The position numbers and the translations under genes are program-made. From Pseudoalteromonas sp. MMG007 (GTDB lineage Bacteria > Pseudomonadota > Gammaproteobacteria > Enterobacterales > Alteromonadaceae), in contig NZ_JAGJEI010000015.1 in the NCBI RefSeq assembly GCF_018100985.1, positions 47,176 through 111,175 on the forward strand: 64,000 nucleotides of DNA. The letters run 5' to 3'. A model generated the notes under the pieces. That model ran no database searches, had not been told where the DNA came from, and worked only from the letters and a program-made list of their open reading frames with translations. Below, piece after piece: positions 36,510 through 48,423 of this stretch (the first letter of the stretch is position 1; each line of letters opens with the position of its first letter).

Positions 36510-37401
36510 GGGTTTGGGGTTTATTAAAGTGCGCTTTTAATAGTCCTGCAAAAGCTTGTACTTTCGCGGTGCGATGCACTAATTGATGTGTTACTAGCCA
36601 CACATCTGTTTGCCAACTGAGCTCACTTTGTAAAATAGGCACTAAATCAGCATATTGAGCGGCTACCCCATGTTGTAAACCGCCAACGCCTAAGCCTTTA
36701 ATTATGGCTCTTGCTGCTTCGGAGGTTTCTGATACCCGTAACTTTATTTGCTGCGCCGGAATATACTTATCGGCCCACTCAAAATAAGGGACTTGTGCAT
36801 TAAAGCCTGCCACACCCGATACAAAATTATGATGCTGTAAATCACTTAATGTTTTAGGCATACCATACTTGTTTATGTAGCGTTTGTTGGCGTACAAGCC
36901 AGATTTAAGCTTAGTTAAATGTTGAGCAATATAATCCCCTTCGTCTGGCCTTGGCCCTGCACGTACTGCAATATGTGCTTGCCCATGATCCAGCCTCAAC
37001 CGCTTTTGTTCTAAAATTACTTCAAGCTGCACCTGAGGGTGCAAAGCCTGAAACTCCTCACAGACATCGCCTAGTACATCCATAAACCCACTGACTGTGG
37101 TAAGTAATAAACTTCCGCGTAACGCACTGTCGGCAGCAGCAATATCGTTATGTAATTGCTCAAGTGATGAATCTATAATTTCAGCTGTTGCGAATAGTTT
37201 AGCGCCTATTTCAGTTACTTTATAACCCCGTGCATGGCGATGAAATAAACGCGTATCTAAGTTTTTTTCAAGGCTATTAATACGTCTCAGTACTGTACTG
37301 TGGTGCACATTTAAAACCTCTGCGGCAGCCGTTAGCGTACCCAGCCTTGCCACTTCAAACGCTACTTTTACATCTTGCCAATCATCAAATTTAATTGCCA
37401 C
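36502..37401 (-). CDS. LysR-family transcriptional regulator
   Basis: 299 residues with an N-terminal winged helix (FEVARLGTLTAAAEVLNVHHSTVLRRINSLE) and a periplasmic-binding-like effector domain. It is divergent from the FMN reductase gene and probably regulates it, as is usual for the family. A 26-bp palindrome in the shared gap is a candidate operator. Confidence 0.9.
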   Translation of the reverse strand: MAIKFDDWQDVKVAFEVARLGTLTAAAEVLNVHHSTVLRRINSLEKNLDTRLFHRHARGYKVTEIGAKLFATAEIIDSSLEQLHNDIAAADSALRGSLLLTTVSGFMDVLGDVCEEFQALHPQVQLEVILEQKRLRLDHGQAHIAVRAGPRPDEGDYIAQHLTKLKSGLYANKRYINKYGMPKTLSDLQHHNFVSGVAGFNAQVPYFEWADKYIPAQQIKLRVSETSEAARAIIKGLGVGGLQHGVAAQYADLVPILQSELSWQTDVWLVTHQLVHRTAKVQAFAGLLKAHFNKPQTLK

Positions 37402-37415
37402 ACTACCCGCCTTCT

Positions 37416-37441
37416 ACTTATGTGCATATACGCACATAAGT
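37416..37441. promoter_or_regulatory. 26-bp palindromic operator candidate
   Basis: ACTTATGTGC (37416-37425) and GCACATAAGT (37432-37441) form a perfect 10-bp inverted repeat around a 6-bp centre. It lies 14 bp upstream of the lysR-type ATG and 77 bp upstream of the reductase ATG. It could be the site of the LysR protein, for autorepression and divergent control. Confidence 0.5.
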
Positions 37442-37518
37442 GTTGCGTTTATTCGGGTTTTCTACAAGCAAAAATTTGCTACATTAGTGTCACACCCAGC
37501 AAATAAAAGGTCTCAATT

Positions 37519-38085
37519 ATGTCAGCACCAAAAATTATCGCGCTCGCGGGTAGCCTGCGTAAAGATAGCTTTAACCAAAAACTTATTAACGAAGCGGCAC
37601 GTTTTGCTCTGCAAACAGGCGCGGAGGTAGAAGTAATTAAACTCGCCGATTTAAATTTGCCATTATTTAGCGAAGATATTGAAGCACAAGGCACACCAGC
37701 CGATGCACAACTTTTAAAAGATAAGTTACGCGCTGCTGATGGAATTTTACTGGCAAGCCCAGAGTACAACGGCTCAATTACAGCCGCACTTAAAAATGCA
37801 ATTGATTGGGCGTCACGTACTGAGCAAGGCGCTGCGCCTGCATTTCGCAATAAAGTAGTGGCGTTATTTGCTACATCACCTGGTGGGCTGGGTGGCTTGC
37901 GCGGCTTAAATCATGTACGCGACATTTTAAGCGGCATTGGCTCATTAGTGCTTGCCGATCAACTTGCTGTACCTTCAGCGTTTACTGTATTTGACGAAAA
38001 TGGCCAAATAAGTGACCCAGCCACTGCAGAAAAGGTATCAGCACTTACTCAACAGCTTGTGTCGGTTAGCAGTAAGCTAAGTTAA
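37519..38085 (+). CDS. NADPH-dependent FMN reductase
   Basis: Flavodoxin-fold oxidoreductase of 188 residues. FMN phosphate binding is at GSLRKDSFNQKL, and the family motif SPEYNGSITAALKNAIDWASR is present. Such enzymes reduce FMN, quinones, azo compounds or chromate. It is divergent from a LysR regulator and convergent with the TerB-like gene, 2 bp apart. Confidence 0.9.
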   Translation: MSAPKIIALAGSLRKDSFNQKLINEAARFALQTGAEVEVIKLADLNLPLFSEDIEAQGTPADAQLLKDKLRAADGILLASPEYNGSITAALKNAIDWASRTEQGAAPAFRNKVVALFATSPGGLGGLRGLNHVRDILSGIGSLVLADQLAVPSAFTVFDENGQISDPATAEKVSALTQQLVSVSSKLS

Positions 38086-38087
38086 CA

Positions 38088-38528
38088 TTACTTTGTCGCC
38101 GCTATTTTTGCGGCGATAAAATCAACATGAGTCACATACAGTAGCCCTGCTATTTTACGTATTACGTAGTCTTCTTGCGGGTCTATTTCATTGTCTGCAT
38201 ACGCTAAACGCCATAACAATTCTATTATTTCAATACGCTGAGCAGCACTACAATGCTCATTAATTTGTTTCGAAAATTGAAAGTAATCTATAGACCCATC
38301 TAAACTATTAGCCGCATTAGTGGTTAACTCTTCTACCTCTGAATCTGTTAAATTAAAGTATTTTTTTAAGGTTACAGTCAGGGTGTGTTGTTCATTATGG
38401 TCAAGCTTTGTATCGGCACGCATTACTTCAATAAGTAATGCAGCCACTGCGGTTTTTAAATCGTGCGGCTCTATACTCGGCTCTTGATCATCGAATACAG
38501 CAAAAAGCTGTTTTATTTGTTTGAACAT
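38088..38528 (-). CDS. TerB-like (tellurite resistance family) protein
   Basis: 146 residues from the ATG at 38528 (AAGGGA upstream). It is an all-helical TerB-type domain with the characteristic acidic repeats MRADTKLDHNEQHTL and AYADNEIDPQEDYVIRKIA, which bind metal in family structures. It probably has a general envelope or metal-stress role; true tellurite resistance is not implied. A GC-rich hairpin (38096-38116) lies in its last codons. Confidence 0.8.
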   Translation of the reverse strand: MFKQIKQLFAVFDDQEPSIEPHDLKTAVAALLIEVMRADTKLDHNEQHTLTVTLKKYFNLTDSEVEELTTNAANSLDGSIDYFQFSKQINEHCSAAQRIEIIELLWRLAYADNEIDPQEDYVIRKIAGLLYVTHVDFIAAKIAATK

Positions 38529-38627
38529 CACATTATCCCTTTTTGGGTGTTAGACTAAATATAAAGAAATCGAACTTGTATGAGTAATTAATGGGTATTA
38601 AGTTCGCAAATTAAAGGATAGATTTTT

Positions 38628-39002
38628 ATGAAGGGCTTATACACACCACATTTACTTGCTGGCGCTGCATTGCTAGCCTTTTCTGGTATAGGGACCGCCT
38701 TTGCCGAAGTAGGTAAAAAAGAAAAGTCATATGACTTTGATAATAAAGTACATTACTACCAAACCAAAATTGGTGAAGATAACTATAAAATAGAAATTCA
38801 ATCAGACGATTACAAACACTTTGCTAATCAAAGTGTGTTTTTACTGCGCCACGCAGACAGATTATGCCGTGGCAGAACCTTTATGTTAAAAGTGCTTGAA
38901 GGCGTGCAAGAGTACGAACGTTTTCCTACCAAACCACGCGCTTATCAACCACCATTAAACGTTTTACTACAATGCGATACCCCAAAGAAAAAGGCAAAAT
39001 AA
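38628..39002 (+). CDS. Secreted protein of unknown function
   Basis: 124 residues with a clear signal peptide (cleavage near AFA-EV) and a charged mature part that includes LRHADRLCRGRTFMLKVLEGVQEYERFP and two cysteines. I do not recognise a family. It has no operon partner. Confidence 0.65.
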   Translation: MKGLYTPHLLAGAALLAFSGIGTAFAEVGKKEKSYDFDNKVHYYQTKIGEDNYKIEIQSDDYKHFANQSVFLLRHADRLCRGRTFMLKVLEGVQEYERFPTKPRAYQPPLNVLLQCDTPKKKAK

Positions 39003-39050
39003 CACATTGTGCTATTACCTAAATAAGGTAAGCCAAAAAACCAACCTGTT

Positions 39051-39644
39051 TTATTGCCCATAACCCCAAGGCGCTGCTGGTGGAGTAATTGGTTGAGTTA
39101 AATCAAAGTCCACCTTAAACTCTCGCCCCTGGCGAATTAACCGATACGTAAATACCTCAGGGTAAATATACATTTGCCATGTATTACCCGCAGATTGCGC
39201 AATACCTTGTGCTACAAATAACTCTTTAGAGTATTGATCAGCAGGAAACGACTGCATTTGTGCAAAACCCGCATCAAGCGTATGGCCGCCATACATAGTG
39301 GAAGCATCGTCGGTACCATCTTCATGGCGGTGATCGTGCTTTAAACTCAAACCACTGCCCGTTTTAGTAATAATCCACGTACGTGATGCATCATCTCCCA
39401 CATGAAATGGCACTTGCAGCTCACTATCGGTACATTTACGTACATGCATAATTAGTTTTTTATTATCAAATGAGCTTGGGCCTTTTGCGTTATCTACGCT
39501 TACTTTACCCTCAAACGCTTTACCACAATGCGCTGCAATACTATTAAAAAACGCATCCTGTGTTAGTATAGATACCAAAGGCGCAGGGCGCGCAATAGCT
39601 GCTGATGAGGCAAGTAATAACGTAGTTGCCGTTAATAATTTCAT
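39051..39644 (-). CDS. Secreted protein of unknown function, His-rich middle
   Basis: 197 residues with a signal peptide (MKLLTATTLLLASSAAIA). The mature domain has two cysteines (AAHCGKAFEG and VRKCTDSE), a KHDHRHEDG stretch that could bind metal, and TWQMYIYPEVFTYRL. Similar short secreted proteins occur in marine gammaproteobacteria, but no function is known to me. Confidence 0.65.
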   Translation of the reverse strand: MKLLTATTLLLASSAAIARPAPLVSILTQDAFFNSIAAHCGKAFEGKVSVDNAKGPSSFDNKKLIMHVRKCTDSELQVPFHVGDDASRTWIITKTGSGLSLKHDHRHEDGTDDASTMYGGHTLDAGFAQMQSFPADQYSKELFVAQGIAQSAGNTWQMYIYPEVFTYRLIRQGREFKVDFDLTQPITPPAAPWGYGQ

Positions 39645-39687
39645 AAAGTACTCTTATAACAGTTTTTTAATACCATAGCGGTTTAAG

Positions 39688-40701
39688 CTAAAAATGGGAA
39701 ATAGCTGCGACAAGTGGCTTTTCTGATCTATTTTTCATTAATGTTAAAAGTGAATGGTGGAAGTCTTGAAAAATTACCTCACCCCATATTCGTGAATAAA
39801 CACCAAAATTTGTATTATCTTGCACGGTTGTTTTTAAAGTTAAAATTGTATTGCCGCTTTTATCTTCACTTAACTCATATCCACCGTATAGAGGTGAAAA
39901 GTATTCGCCGCCTAATTTTACGTGTTTATCGAGTGCATCATCGGGAATGGCATCTGGGTCTATGTCAAATCTATAAAGCATCTGTTTATTTGGCTGCCAA
40001 TCCGTAATCACTTCTTTGAATATAACCCCTTTTTGCCATTTGCTGGTTCTAACAGCCCCAATACCCGTAGCATCCATATTTGCCTCTAAGGGTTTAGGCA
40101 CACCTATTAATTGGGTAAGCGAAAATGGCAATTCTTGTGGCTCTATGGTGCTTACATTTGCAAGCTGCTGCCACACACGATTTATAGGCGCTTCAATAAT
40201 TATAGAGTTAGTGACTTCGTACGTTTTTGATAAGTGTAAATAATTCACCTCAATAGGTGAAAGTAACATAGGAAGCAAAGCAATTGAGAGTAAAGAACGG
40301 TTAGCGTTTTTTGTTTTGTGACTTTTAATAAAGCCTGCCAGTAAACCACCCATACTTGCAAAGAGCATAAAAGCAGGCAAAGCCATGGCCACACAAATAC
40401 TTCCTTCAAGTAACGTAATAACACTTACAAGTAAAAAAACAAAAATTGGCTGCCAAGCAATTGTCATCATTTGCCTTTTTGTTAATGTTTTTGAGCTTTT
40501 AAATTCAAAGTGAATACGAATATAGCCAATTGCAACGGGCACTAAAAACATAAAGGAAATAGAAACAAGGCTGCTTAAATTGTATGCATCAAGTAGCTCT
40601 ACAAACAGCCGCATAAATATGCCATAAAGCGTACCGAGTAAAATACCAATTGATTTAGGGGATTGAATTTGCATTGTATTTCTTATTATTTGAGTAACCA
40701 T
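39688..40701 (-). CDS. Membrane protein with C-terminal SRPBCC-like domain
   Basis: 337 residues. The N-terminal half has about four hydrophobic segments, ending near residue 150. The C-terminal half begins EVTNSIIIEAPINRVWQQLANV, typical of the START/SRPBCC lipid- or ligand-binding fold, and continues with KEVITDWQPNKQMLYRFDID. Membrane-anchored SRPBCC proteins are rare; the ligand is unknown. The first in-frame ATG is at 40701; an ATG ten codons later is possible. Confidence 0.72.
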   Translation of the reverse strand: MVTQIIRNTMQIQSPKSIGILLGTLYGIFMRLFVELLDAYNLSSLVSISFMFLVPVAIGYIRIHFEFKSSKTLTKRQMMTIAWQPIFVFLLVSVITLLEGSICVAMALPAFMLFASMGGLLAGFIKSHKTKNANRSLLSIALLPMLLSPIEVNYLHLSKTYEVTNSIIIEAPINRVWQQLANVSTIEPQELPFSLTQLIGVPKPLEANMDATGIGAVRTSKWQKGVIFKEVITDWQPNKQMLYRFDIDPDAIPDDALDKHVKLGGEYFSPLYGGYELSEDKSGNTILTLKTTVQDNTNFGVYSRIWGEVIFQDFHHSLLTLMKNRSEKPLVAAISHF

Positions 40702-41024
40702 TGAACCTAGCAGATGCGCTATGTCAGTTCAATTAAAATACACAGTCCACTACTTAGACTAAAGGATAACAGCCTTGTTTTTATAATGTTTCATCTAATT
40801 AGAACAAGCGAAAAAACACATAAACACCTGATTTATAATCAAATAAAATTAAATTCAATTTATAACTAAAACTACCAACTTGCAGGTTTAGCGTTAAATA
40901 AAGCCATACACGACCTTTTGCCTATACATTCCTGAGTAAAAGCTGATCTACCCTGCTCCTTCACTATTCATTTGCTTTAACAAAAGCCGTATTAATAAAT
41001 AAGCAACGAGTAACAGGAGGGACT
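40702..41024. other. Non-coding gap between the SRPBCC and DUF3360 genes
   Basis: 323 bp of AT-rich DNA without a credible gene. It must hold the promoters of both divergent genes. ACAGGAGGGACT directly before 41025 is a strong ribosome-binding site for the transporter. No repeats or strong hairpins were seen. Confidence 0.6.
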
Positions 41025-42536
41025 ATGTCAGTAACCCCAAAGGGTAACGAGCCAGAAAAAACAAGCGCATCGCACGTAGATGATGCCAACAGCTATCAAA
41101 ATAAGCATAAACCAAGTTCAGAGTTTAATACTCGCGACGAATACCTAGAACACGAACTGCAAATTATGCAGCCTAAGCGTTGGCGACCTAATTTACCATT
41201 TAGAGACTACCGCTTTGAATTTGAAGACACGATTCCAGCCATGGCGGGCACCATTGGTAAAGTCGTTATGGTAGGTGCTATTGCCGCTACTTTTGCTGCG
41301 CCACTAGGTTTAAGCGATGCGTTTGTGTTAGAAAACGTACGCTATGAATTACTCATTGTTTCTATTTTTATTATTTTGTTTTCGGGCTTTATTTTACCCA
41401 CGGCTAACTTAGCCGGTACTCACGGCCCACTTATTCCTCTTATTCCTATTGTGGTTGCCGCTGGCGGCCACCCTATGGCATTTGGCTTGCTCATTGGTGC
41501 CTTTGGCTTTATTTTGGCGATAACCAAAGGAGGGAGTTTGCTGGCACGCTTAACCAGTAAAGGGGTGTGCGGAGGCTTGCTCATATACTTAGGTTTTATT
41601 GGCACTATTTCGCAGGTTAAAAAGCTGTTTGCATGGGCTGAGGCCATTGATATGGCGCACATTGCATTTATTGTTATTTTGGCGACCATTTTATTGTATG
41701 CGTTACTTGAGCATTTTAAAAAGCGCTGGTTAGCTGTACCGCTTAGCTGCCTCATTGGCGGTGTGGTTGCATTTGCACTCGGTGCCCCATTTGAGTTTCA
41801 TACAGCACCGGGCTTACCAAATATGAACCCAGCTTATTGGTGGGGCGAAAATACAGGCTGGATGCTTGGCCTACCGACGCTTGAAAGTTTTGTGGTTGTA
41901 CTGCCGTTTGCAGTATTGGCTGTAGCTATGTGGTCACCAGATTTTTTAGGGCATCAAGTTTTTCAAAAAATTAGTTACCCGCAACGTACTGAAAAAGTAC
42001 AAATGAACATAGACGACACCATGCTAAGTGCGTCGGTTAGACAAACCTTTGGTTCACTTGCCGGTGGTGCTAACTTTACCTCATCGTGGGGAACCTACAT
42101 TGTACCTGCCGCTATTGCTAAACGCCCTATTCCGGCGGGCGCCATTTTAACAGCCGTATTTTGTATTATTGCGGGTTTATGGGGTTACCCAATGGATTTA
42201 GCTATTTGGCAACCCGTGCTGTGTGTTGCGCTTATTGTTGGTGTGTTTATTCCGCTGCTTGAGGCGGGTATGGAAATGACACGCGAAGGTAAAACAACGC
42301 AATCGGCTGCTATTGTGGTGTTTGCGTCAAGCTTGGTTAATCCTGCTTTTGGTTGGTCACTGACTATGCTGCTTGATAACTTAGGCTTAATTGGCTGTAA
42401 AGAGCGCAGTGCTAATTTAACTAAAATGAGCCGCTGGGTTATTCCGCTAATTATGTTTGTGGTTTTAACCACAGTGATGGCCATTGTTGGCATGCTGCCT
42501 GGCATACCAGCGCTAATGGCTGATTTTAGACATTAA
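41025..42536 (+). CDS. DUF3360-family membrane transporter
   Basis: 503 residues. A hydrophilic N-terminal arm of about 70 residues is followed by roughly twelve hydrophobic segments with small-residue-rich motifs (NLAGTHGPLIPLIPIVVAAGGHPMAFG, GSLAGGANFTSSWGTY). DUF3360 proteins resemble solute carriers of the NCS2/SulP fold, but their substrate is unknown to me. The gene stands alone with a strong ribosome-binding site and its own terminator. Confidence 0.82.
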   Translation: MSVTPKGNEPEKTSASHVDDANSYQNKHKPSSEFNTRDEYLEHELQIMQPKRWRPNLPFRDYRFEFEDTIPAMAGTIGKVVMVGAIAATFAAPLGLSDAFVLENVRYELLIVSIFIILFSGFILPTANLAGTHGPLIPLIPIVVAAGGHPMAFGLLIGAFGFILAITKGGSLLARLTSKGVCGGLLIYLGFIGTISQVKKLFAWAEAIDMAHIAFIVILATILLYALLEHFKKRWLAVPLSCLIGGVVAFALGAPFEFHTAPGLPNMNPAYWWGENTGWMLGLPTLESFVVVLPFAVLAVAMWSPDFLGHQVFQKISYPQRTEKVQMNIDDTMLSASVRQTFGSLAGGANFTSSWGTYIVPAAIAKRPIPAGAILTAVFCIIAGLWGYPMDLAIWQPVLCVALIVGVFIPLLEAGMEMTREGKTTQSAAIVVFASSLVNPAFGWSLTMLLDNLGLIGCKERSANLTKMSRWVIPLIMFVVLTTVMAIVGMLPGIPALMADFRH

Positions 42537-42558
42537 TAACTAAAAACGTAACCATAAA

Positions 42559-42589
42559 AAAGCGCGGCTAATATACTCAGCCGCGCTTT
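42559..42589. terminator. Bidirectional terminator between the DUF3360 gene and leuD
   Basis: AAAGCGCGGCT (42559-42569) pairs with AGCCGCGCTTT (42579-42589) across a 9-nt loop. It is flanked by A-runs and T-runs that serve both convergent transcripts. Confidence 0.88.
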
Positions 42590-42618
42590 GTTTTCATATG
42601 TAATTTAATGATTTAGCC

Positions 42619-43218
42619 TTACTGCCAAGGGCGCTCAGCAGCAAGTTGTTTTTCAAACGCATCTATTTGTGGGTTTAGCGTTTCGGTCACACCAATAAAA
42701 TCTAAGCCACTTAATAAACGCTCTTTTACGTCTTTACGAATATCAAAACTAATTGGCGCAAATTTATCGCTTGTTAGTGTTTGGTTTTCAAGATCGATTT
42801 GAATGTTTATATCGTCGTGCTGCTCACTAAGTACAAACAACTGCTCAAGCGTGTCGGCTGGTAGCGTAATGGCTAGCATTTGATTGTTGCCACAGTTATT
42901 AAAGAAAATATCAGCAAAGCTTTCTGCCAAAATAACTTCAAAGCCATATTGCTTAAGCGCCCAAGGTGCATGCTCACGCGATGAGCCACAACCAAAGTTA
43001 TCGCGTGTTAATAATATTTGTGCACCTTGGTAGCATGGGCGATTTAAAATAAAGTCAGGGTTTGGTTCACCGTTTTCTAGGTAACGCCAATCGTAAAACA
43101 GTGCCGCATCAAAGCCATCACGGCTAGTTGATGTTAAAAACTGCTTAGGAATAATTTGGTCTGTATCTACATTGTTTTTATCAAGTGGGGCCATTAAGCC
43201 ACTAAAAAATACGCTCAT
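42619..43218 (-). CDS. leuD: 3-isopropylmalate dehydratase small subunit
   Basis: Swivel-domain subunit of isopropylmalate isomerase, 199 residues. It has DTDQIIPKQFL near the N-terminus and DNFGCGSSREHAPWAL, the substrate-recognition loop. The ATG overlaps the leuC stop by one base (TAATG), so the two subunits are produced together. Confidence 0.98.
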   Translation of the reverse strand: MSVFFSGLMAPLDKNNVDTDQIIPKQFLTSTSRDGFDAALFYDWRYLENGEPNPDFILNRPCYQGAQILLTRDNFGCGSSREHAPWALKQYGFEVILAESFADIFFNNCGNNQMLAITLPADTLEQLFVLSEQHDDINIQIDLENQTLTSDKFAPISFDIRKDVKERLLSGLDFIGVTETLNPQIDAFEKQLAAERPWQ

Positions 43219-44618
43219 TAGGCTTCTCCTCTAATATCAACAAAGTGACCATGTATTGCAGCTGCCGCCGCCATTGCAGGGCTCACTAAGTGAGTACGTC
43301 CGCCTCGGCCTTGGCGGCCTTCAAAGTTACGGTTAGACGTAGATGCACAGCGTTTTCCCGCTTCTAAGCGGTCATCGTTCATTGCTAAACACATTGAACA
43401 GCCCGGCTCGCGCCATTCAAAACCTGCCGCTTTAAAAATATCGGCTAAGCCTTCGTCCTCTGCTTGTTTTTTAACTAAGCCAGAGCCCGGTACAATTAAC
43501 GCTTCTATGCCAGCTACAACTTGCTTGCCTTCAACAATTTTTGCCGCAGCACGTAAATCTTCAATACGGCTATTAGTACACGAACCAATAAAAACTGTAT
43601 CTACTTTTGCGCTTGATAATTTATCGCCTGCTTTTAAGTCCATGTATCTAAGTGCACTGCGTATAGCGTCGGCTTTAATTAAATCAGGCTCTTGGTCTGG
43701 ATCTGGAATGCATTCATCAACGCCAATTACTTGCTCTGGGCTGGTGCCCCACGTAATTTGTGGCTGAATGTCGTTAGCTTCAAGCTCAACACTTAAATCA
43801 AACTCAGCGCCGTCATCAGTTTTTAAGGTTTCCCAGTACTTAACTGCGGCGTCAAAGTCAGCGCCTTTAGGTGCAAATGGGCGACCTTTTAAATAATCAT
43901 AGGTAATTTTATCTGGCGCTATTAAACCTGCTTTAGCACCCATTTCAATGCTCATGTTACATAGCGTCATACGGGCTTCCATTGAAAGTGCTTCAATGCC
44001 TTCACCGCAAAATTCAGCAACATAACCTGTACCACCAGCAGTACCTAATTTACCAATAACCGCCATTATTAAATCTTTAGAGGTTACCGTTGGGCAAAGC
44101 ACACCGTTAATTTGAATTTTTAACGACTTTGCCTTTTTTTGCTGTAGCGTTTGCGTTGCTAAAACGTGCTCAACCTCAGACGTACCAATACCGTGTGCTA
44201 ATGCGCCAAAGGCACCATGCGTAGAGGTATGGCTATCACCACATACAATGGTAGTGCCAGGCAAGGTAATACCTTGCTCTGGGCCCATTACGTGCACAAT
44301 ACCTTGGTTAATTGAGTTTAAATCGTAAAGTACAATGCCAAATTCTTTACAGTTTGCATCTAGCGCCATTAACTGGTTTTTAGATACTTCGCTTGCGGCA
44401 TCAAGTGATCGGCTTTTAGTCGATACGTTATGATCCATCGTTGCAAAGGTTTTTTCTGGGCAACGCACCGTACGGTTTTTTTCACGTAGGCCTGCAAAAG
44501 CCTGCGGTGATGTCACCTCATGCACTAAATGACGATCTATATAAAGTAAATCAGTTTGCTCGTTTATGCTGGCAACGGTATGTGCTTGCCAAATTTTGTC
44601 GTATAACGTTTGGGCCAC
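43218..44618 (-). CDS. leuC: 3-isopropylmalate dehydratase large subunit
   Basis: Aconitase-family subunit that isomerises 2- to 3-isopropylmalate with a [4Fe-4S] cluster, 466 residues. The cluster cysteines lie in [12 protein letters not shown] and [25 protein letters not shown] is also present. It is part of leuABCD. Confidence 0.98.
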   Translation of the reverse strand: MAQTLYDKIWQAHTVASINEQTDLLYIDRHLVHEVTSPQAFAGLREKNRTVRCPEKTFATMDHNVSTKSRSLDAASEVSKNQLMALDANCKEFGIVLYDLNSINQGIVHVMGPEQGITLPGTTIVCGDSHTSTHGAFGALAHGIGTSEVEHVLATQTLQQKKAKSLKIQINGVLCPTVTSKDLIMAVIGKLGTAGGTGYVAEFCGEGIEALSMEARMTLCNMSIEMGAKAGLIAPDKITYDYLKGRPFAPKGADFDAAVKYWETLKTDDGAEFDLSVELEANDIQPQITWGTSPEQVIGVDECIPDPDQEPDLIKADAIRSALRYMDLKAGDKLSSAKVDTVFIGSCTNSRIEDLRAAAKIVEGKQVVAGIEALIVPGSGLVKKQAEDEGLADIFKAAGFEWREPGCSMCLAMNDDRLEAGKRCASTSNRNFEGRQGRGGRTHLVSPAMAAAAAIHGHFVDIRGEA

Positions 44619-44643
44619 TTGCTAATTCCCTACTCTGTTACGT

Positions 44644-44663
44644 CGCAGCATAACGGTGCTGCG
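44644..44663. other. Intra-operon hairpin between leuC and leuB
   Basis: CGCAGCA (44644-44650) pairs with TGCTGCG (44657-44663) over a 6-nt loop. There is no T-run. It may affect mRNA stability between leuB and leuC. Confidence 0.35.
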
Positions 44664-44673
44664 GCTTTAATAA

Positions 44674-47300
<2,627 letters not shown>

Positions 47301-47354
47301 AACTGCCCCTCATTCCTGTGTTACCCAAATTTCAATTTATCCCAGCCGCGAGAT

Positions 47355-47503
47355 AAAAAAAACCCCGCAATTGCGGGGTTTTAATGTTTAACTCAATGCA
47401 AACACACTAATCCCCGCTCACTGACCATAGCAGTAAGAGGTTAAGTTTTAGTGTAATTAAACGAATATTTTGCATCTTGTTTCTTGTGTGTGTGTTCAGT
47501 GAG
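47355..47503 (-). promoter_or_regulatory. Leucine transcription attenuator of leuABCD
   Basis: The parts are readable on the minus strand. Segment CTCACTGA (47503-47496) can pair with TCAGTGAG (47424-47417) overlapping the end of the leader peptide. GCGGGG in the last leader codons (about 47417-47412) can instead pair with the CCCCGC of the terminator's first arm, forming an antiterminator. The terminator AACCCCGCAATTGCGGGGTT (47380-47361) is followed by TTTTTT. A ribosome stalled on the leucine codons would favour the antiterminator. Confidence 0.88.
47407..47475 (-). CDS. leuL: leu leader peptide (22 aa)
   Basis: Minus-strand ATG at 47475 opens a 22-codon frame, ending at TAG (47407), that reads MQNIRLITLKLNLLLLWS then VSGD. 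It has seven leucines, including four in a row (CTC TTA CTG CTA). Too short for most gene callers. It is the sensor of charged leucyl-tRNA in the attenuator. The ribosome-binding site is weak (AAG-rich). Confidence 0.88.
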   Translation of the reverse strand: MQNIRLITLKLNLLLLWSVSGD

Positions 47504-47508
47504 GCTTA

Positions 47509-47537
47509 TTTTTATCATTACAGCGCAGTGGGTGCAA
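47509..47537 (-). promoter_or_regulatory. Candidate promoter of the leu operon
   Basis: Minus-strand TTGCAC (47537-47532), 17 bp, then TAAAAA (47514-47509). This would start the transcript near 47500, just at the first arm of the attenuator. The -10 match is poor, so placement is tentative. Confidence 0.35.
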
Positions 47538-47703
47538 GCATAAATATTCCACACAACATATTTAAAACCGAATCAACAGGGATATTCAATCCAATAAGAC
47601 TCCATTACGAGAATTAAAAAATCAAAAACAGGTGCGCTTAGGCTTAATTTAATAAGCGCTTAAGAATACTCTGCTTATATTAACTTTTTGCTATTTTTTT
47701 AAG

Positions 47704-48327
47704 CTACGCTTCTTTATTTGTTTCTCTACTGTAATGCCCTGCTCCACGGGTAATATAACGTAATTGCCAAATCACACGTTCAGTTAACTCATCTCGTTGC
47801 TGACCTTCTAGATCGAGTGCCTCTGCACCAGCGTTAAATACAAGCGTTACCATGGCTTCAGATTGAATGTAGGCATGAATTGCATCGCATTTAGTCTCGC
47901 TTTCTAAATAGTGAGCAAGTTCTAAAATAAAGTGTTTTACTTCGCGCGCTACTGCGGCTCTAAAAGCTTTTGAGGTACCTGAGCGCTCGCGCAGTAGTAA
48001 TCTAAATTGGTTACTTGAGTTGTCAATAAACTCCATAAAGGTCACTACGGAGGTATTTATAACACTTCCACCATCGTTAGCTATGCGTCTACGAGCTTGG
48101 CGCATAAGTTGACGAAGGGTTAAACCGGCTTCATCTACCATGGTTAAACCTAGTTCGTTCATGTCTTTAAAGTGGCGATAAAATGAGGTGGGAGCAATTC
48201 CGGCTTCACGCGCTACTTCGCGTAAACTTAAATTAGAAAAACTATGATCAGCACTTAGCTGGTTAAATGCCGCCTCAATTAAGGCTTGTCGTGTTTTTTG
48301 TTTCTGTTGTGCTCTAACACCCGACAT
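47704..48327 (-). CDS. fabR: FabR-type TetR repressor of unsaturated fatty acid synthesis
   Basis: 207 residues with an N-terminal TetR helix-turn-helix ([27 protein letters not shown]), characteristic of FabR/DesT. In E. coli FabR senses the saturated-to-unsaturated acyl-CoA or acyl-ACP ratio and represses fabA/fabB; in marine relatives a desaturase gene is the usual neighbour. Here it is divergent from a delta-9 desaturase across a matching operator. Confidence 0.93.
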   Translation of the reverse strand: MSGVRAQQKQKTRQALIEAAFNQLSADHSFSNLSLREVAREAGIAPTSFYRHFKDMNELGLTMVDEAGLTLRQLMRQARRRIANDGGSVINTSVVTFMEFIDNSSNQFRLLLRERSGTSKAFRAAVAREVKHFILELAHYLESETKCDAIHAYIQSEAMVTLVFNAGAEALDLEGQQRDELTERVIWQLRYITRGAGHYSRETNKEA

Positions 48328-48423
48328 CCACAGCTCCCTGAAGTTATTTATATGAAGTTTTAGTGATAATTAGCTTAATTGTCTAGTCTAATACTTGACG
48401 CCAAGAGATTGAAACACTATTTT

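Noticed and set aside
38096..38116. GC-rich hairpin as terminator of the FMN reductase gene
   Set aside because: It encodes the last residues of the TerB-like protein and has no T-run; not listed as a terminator.
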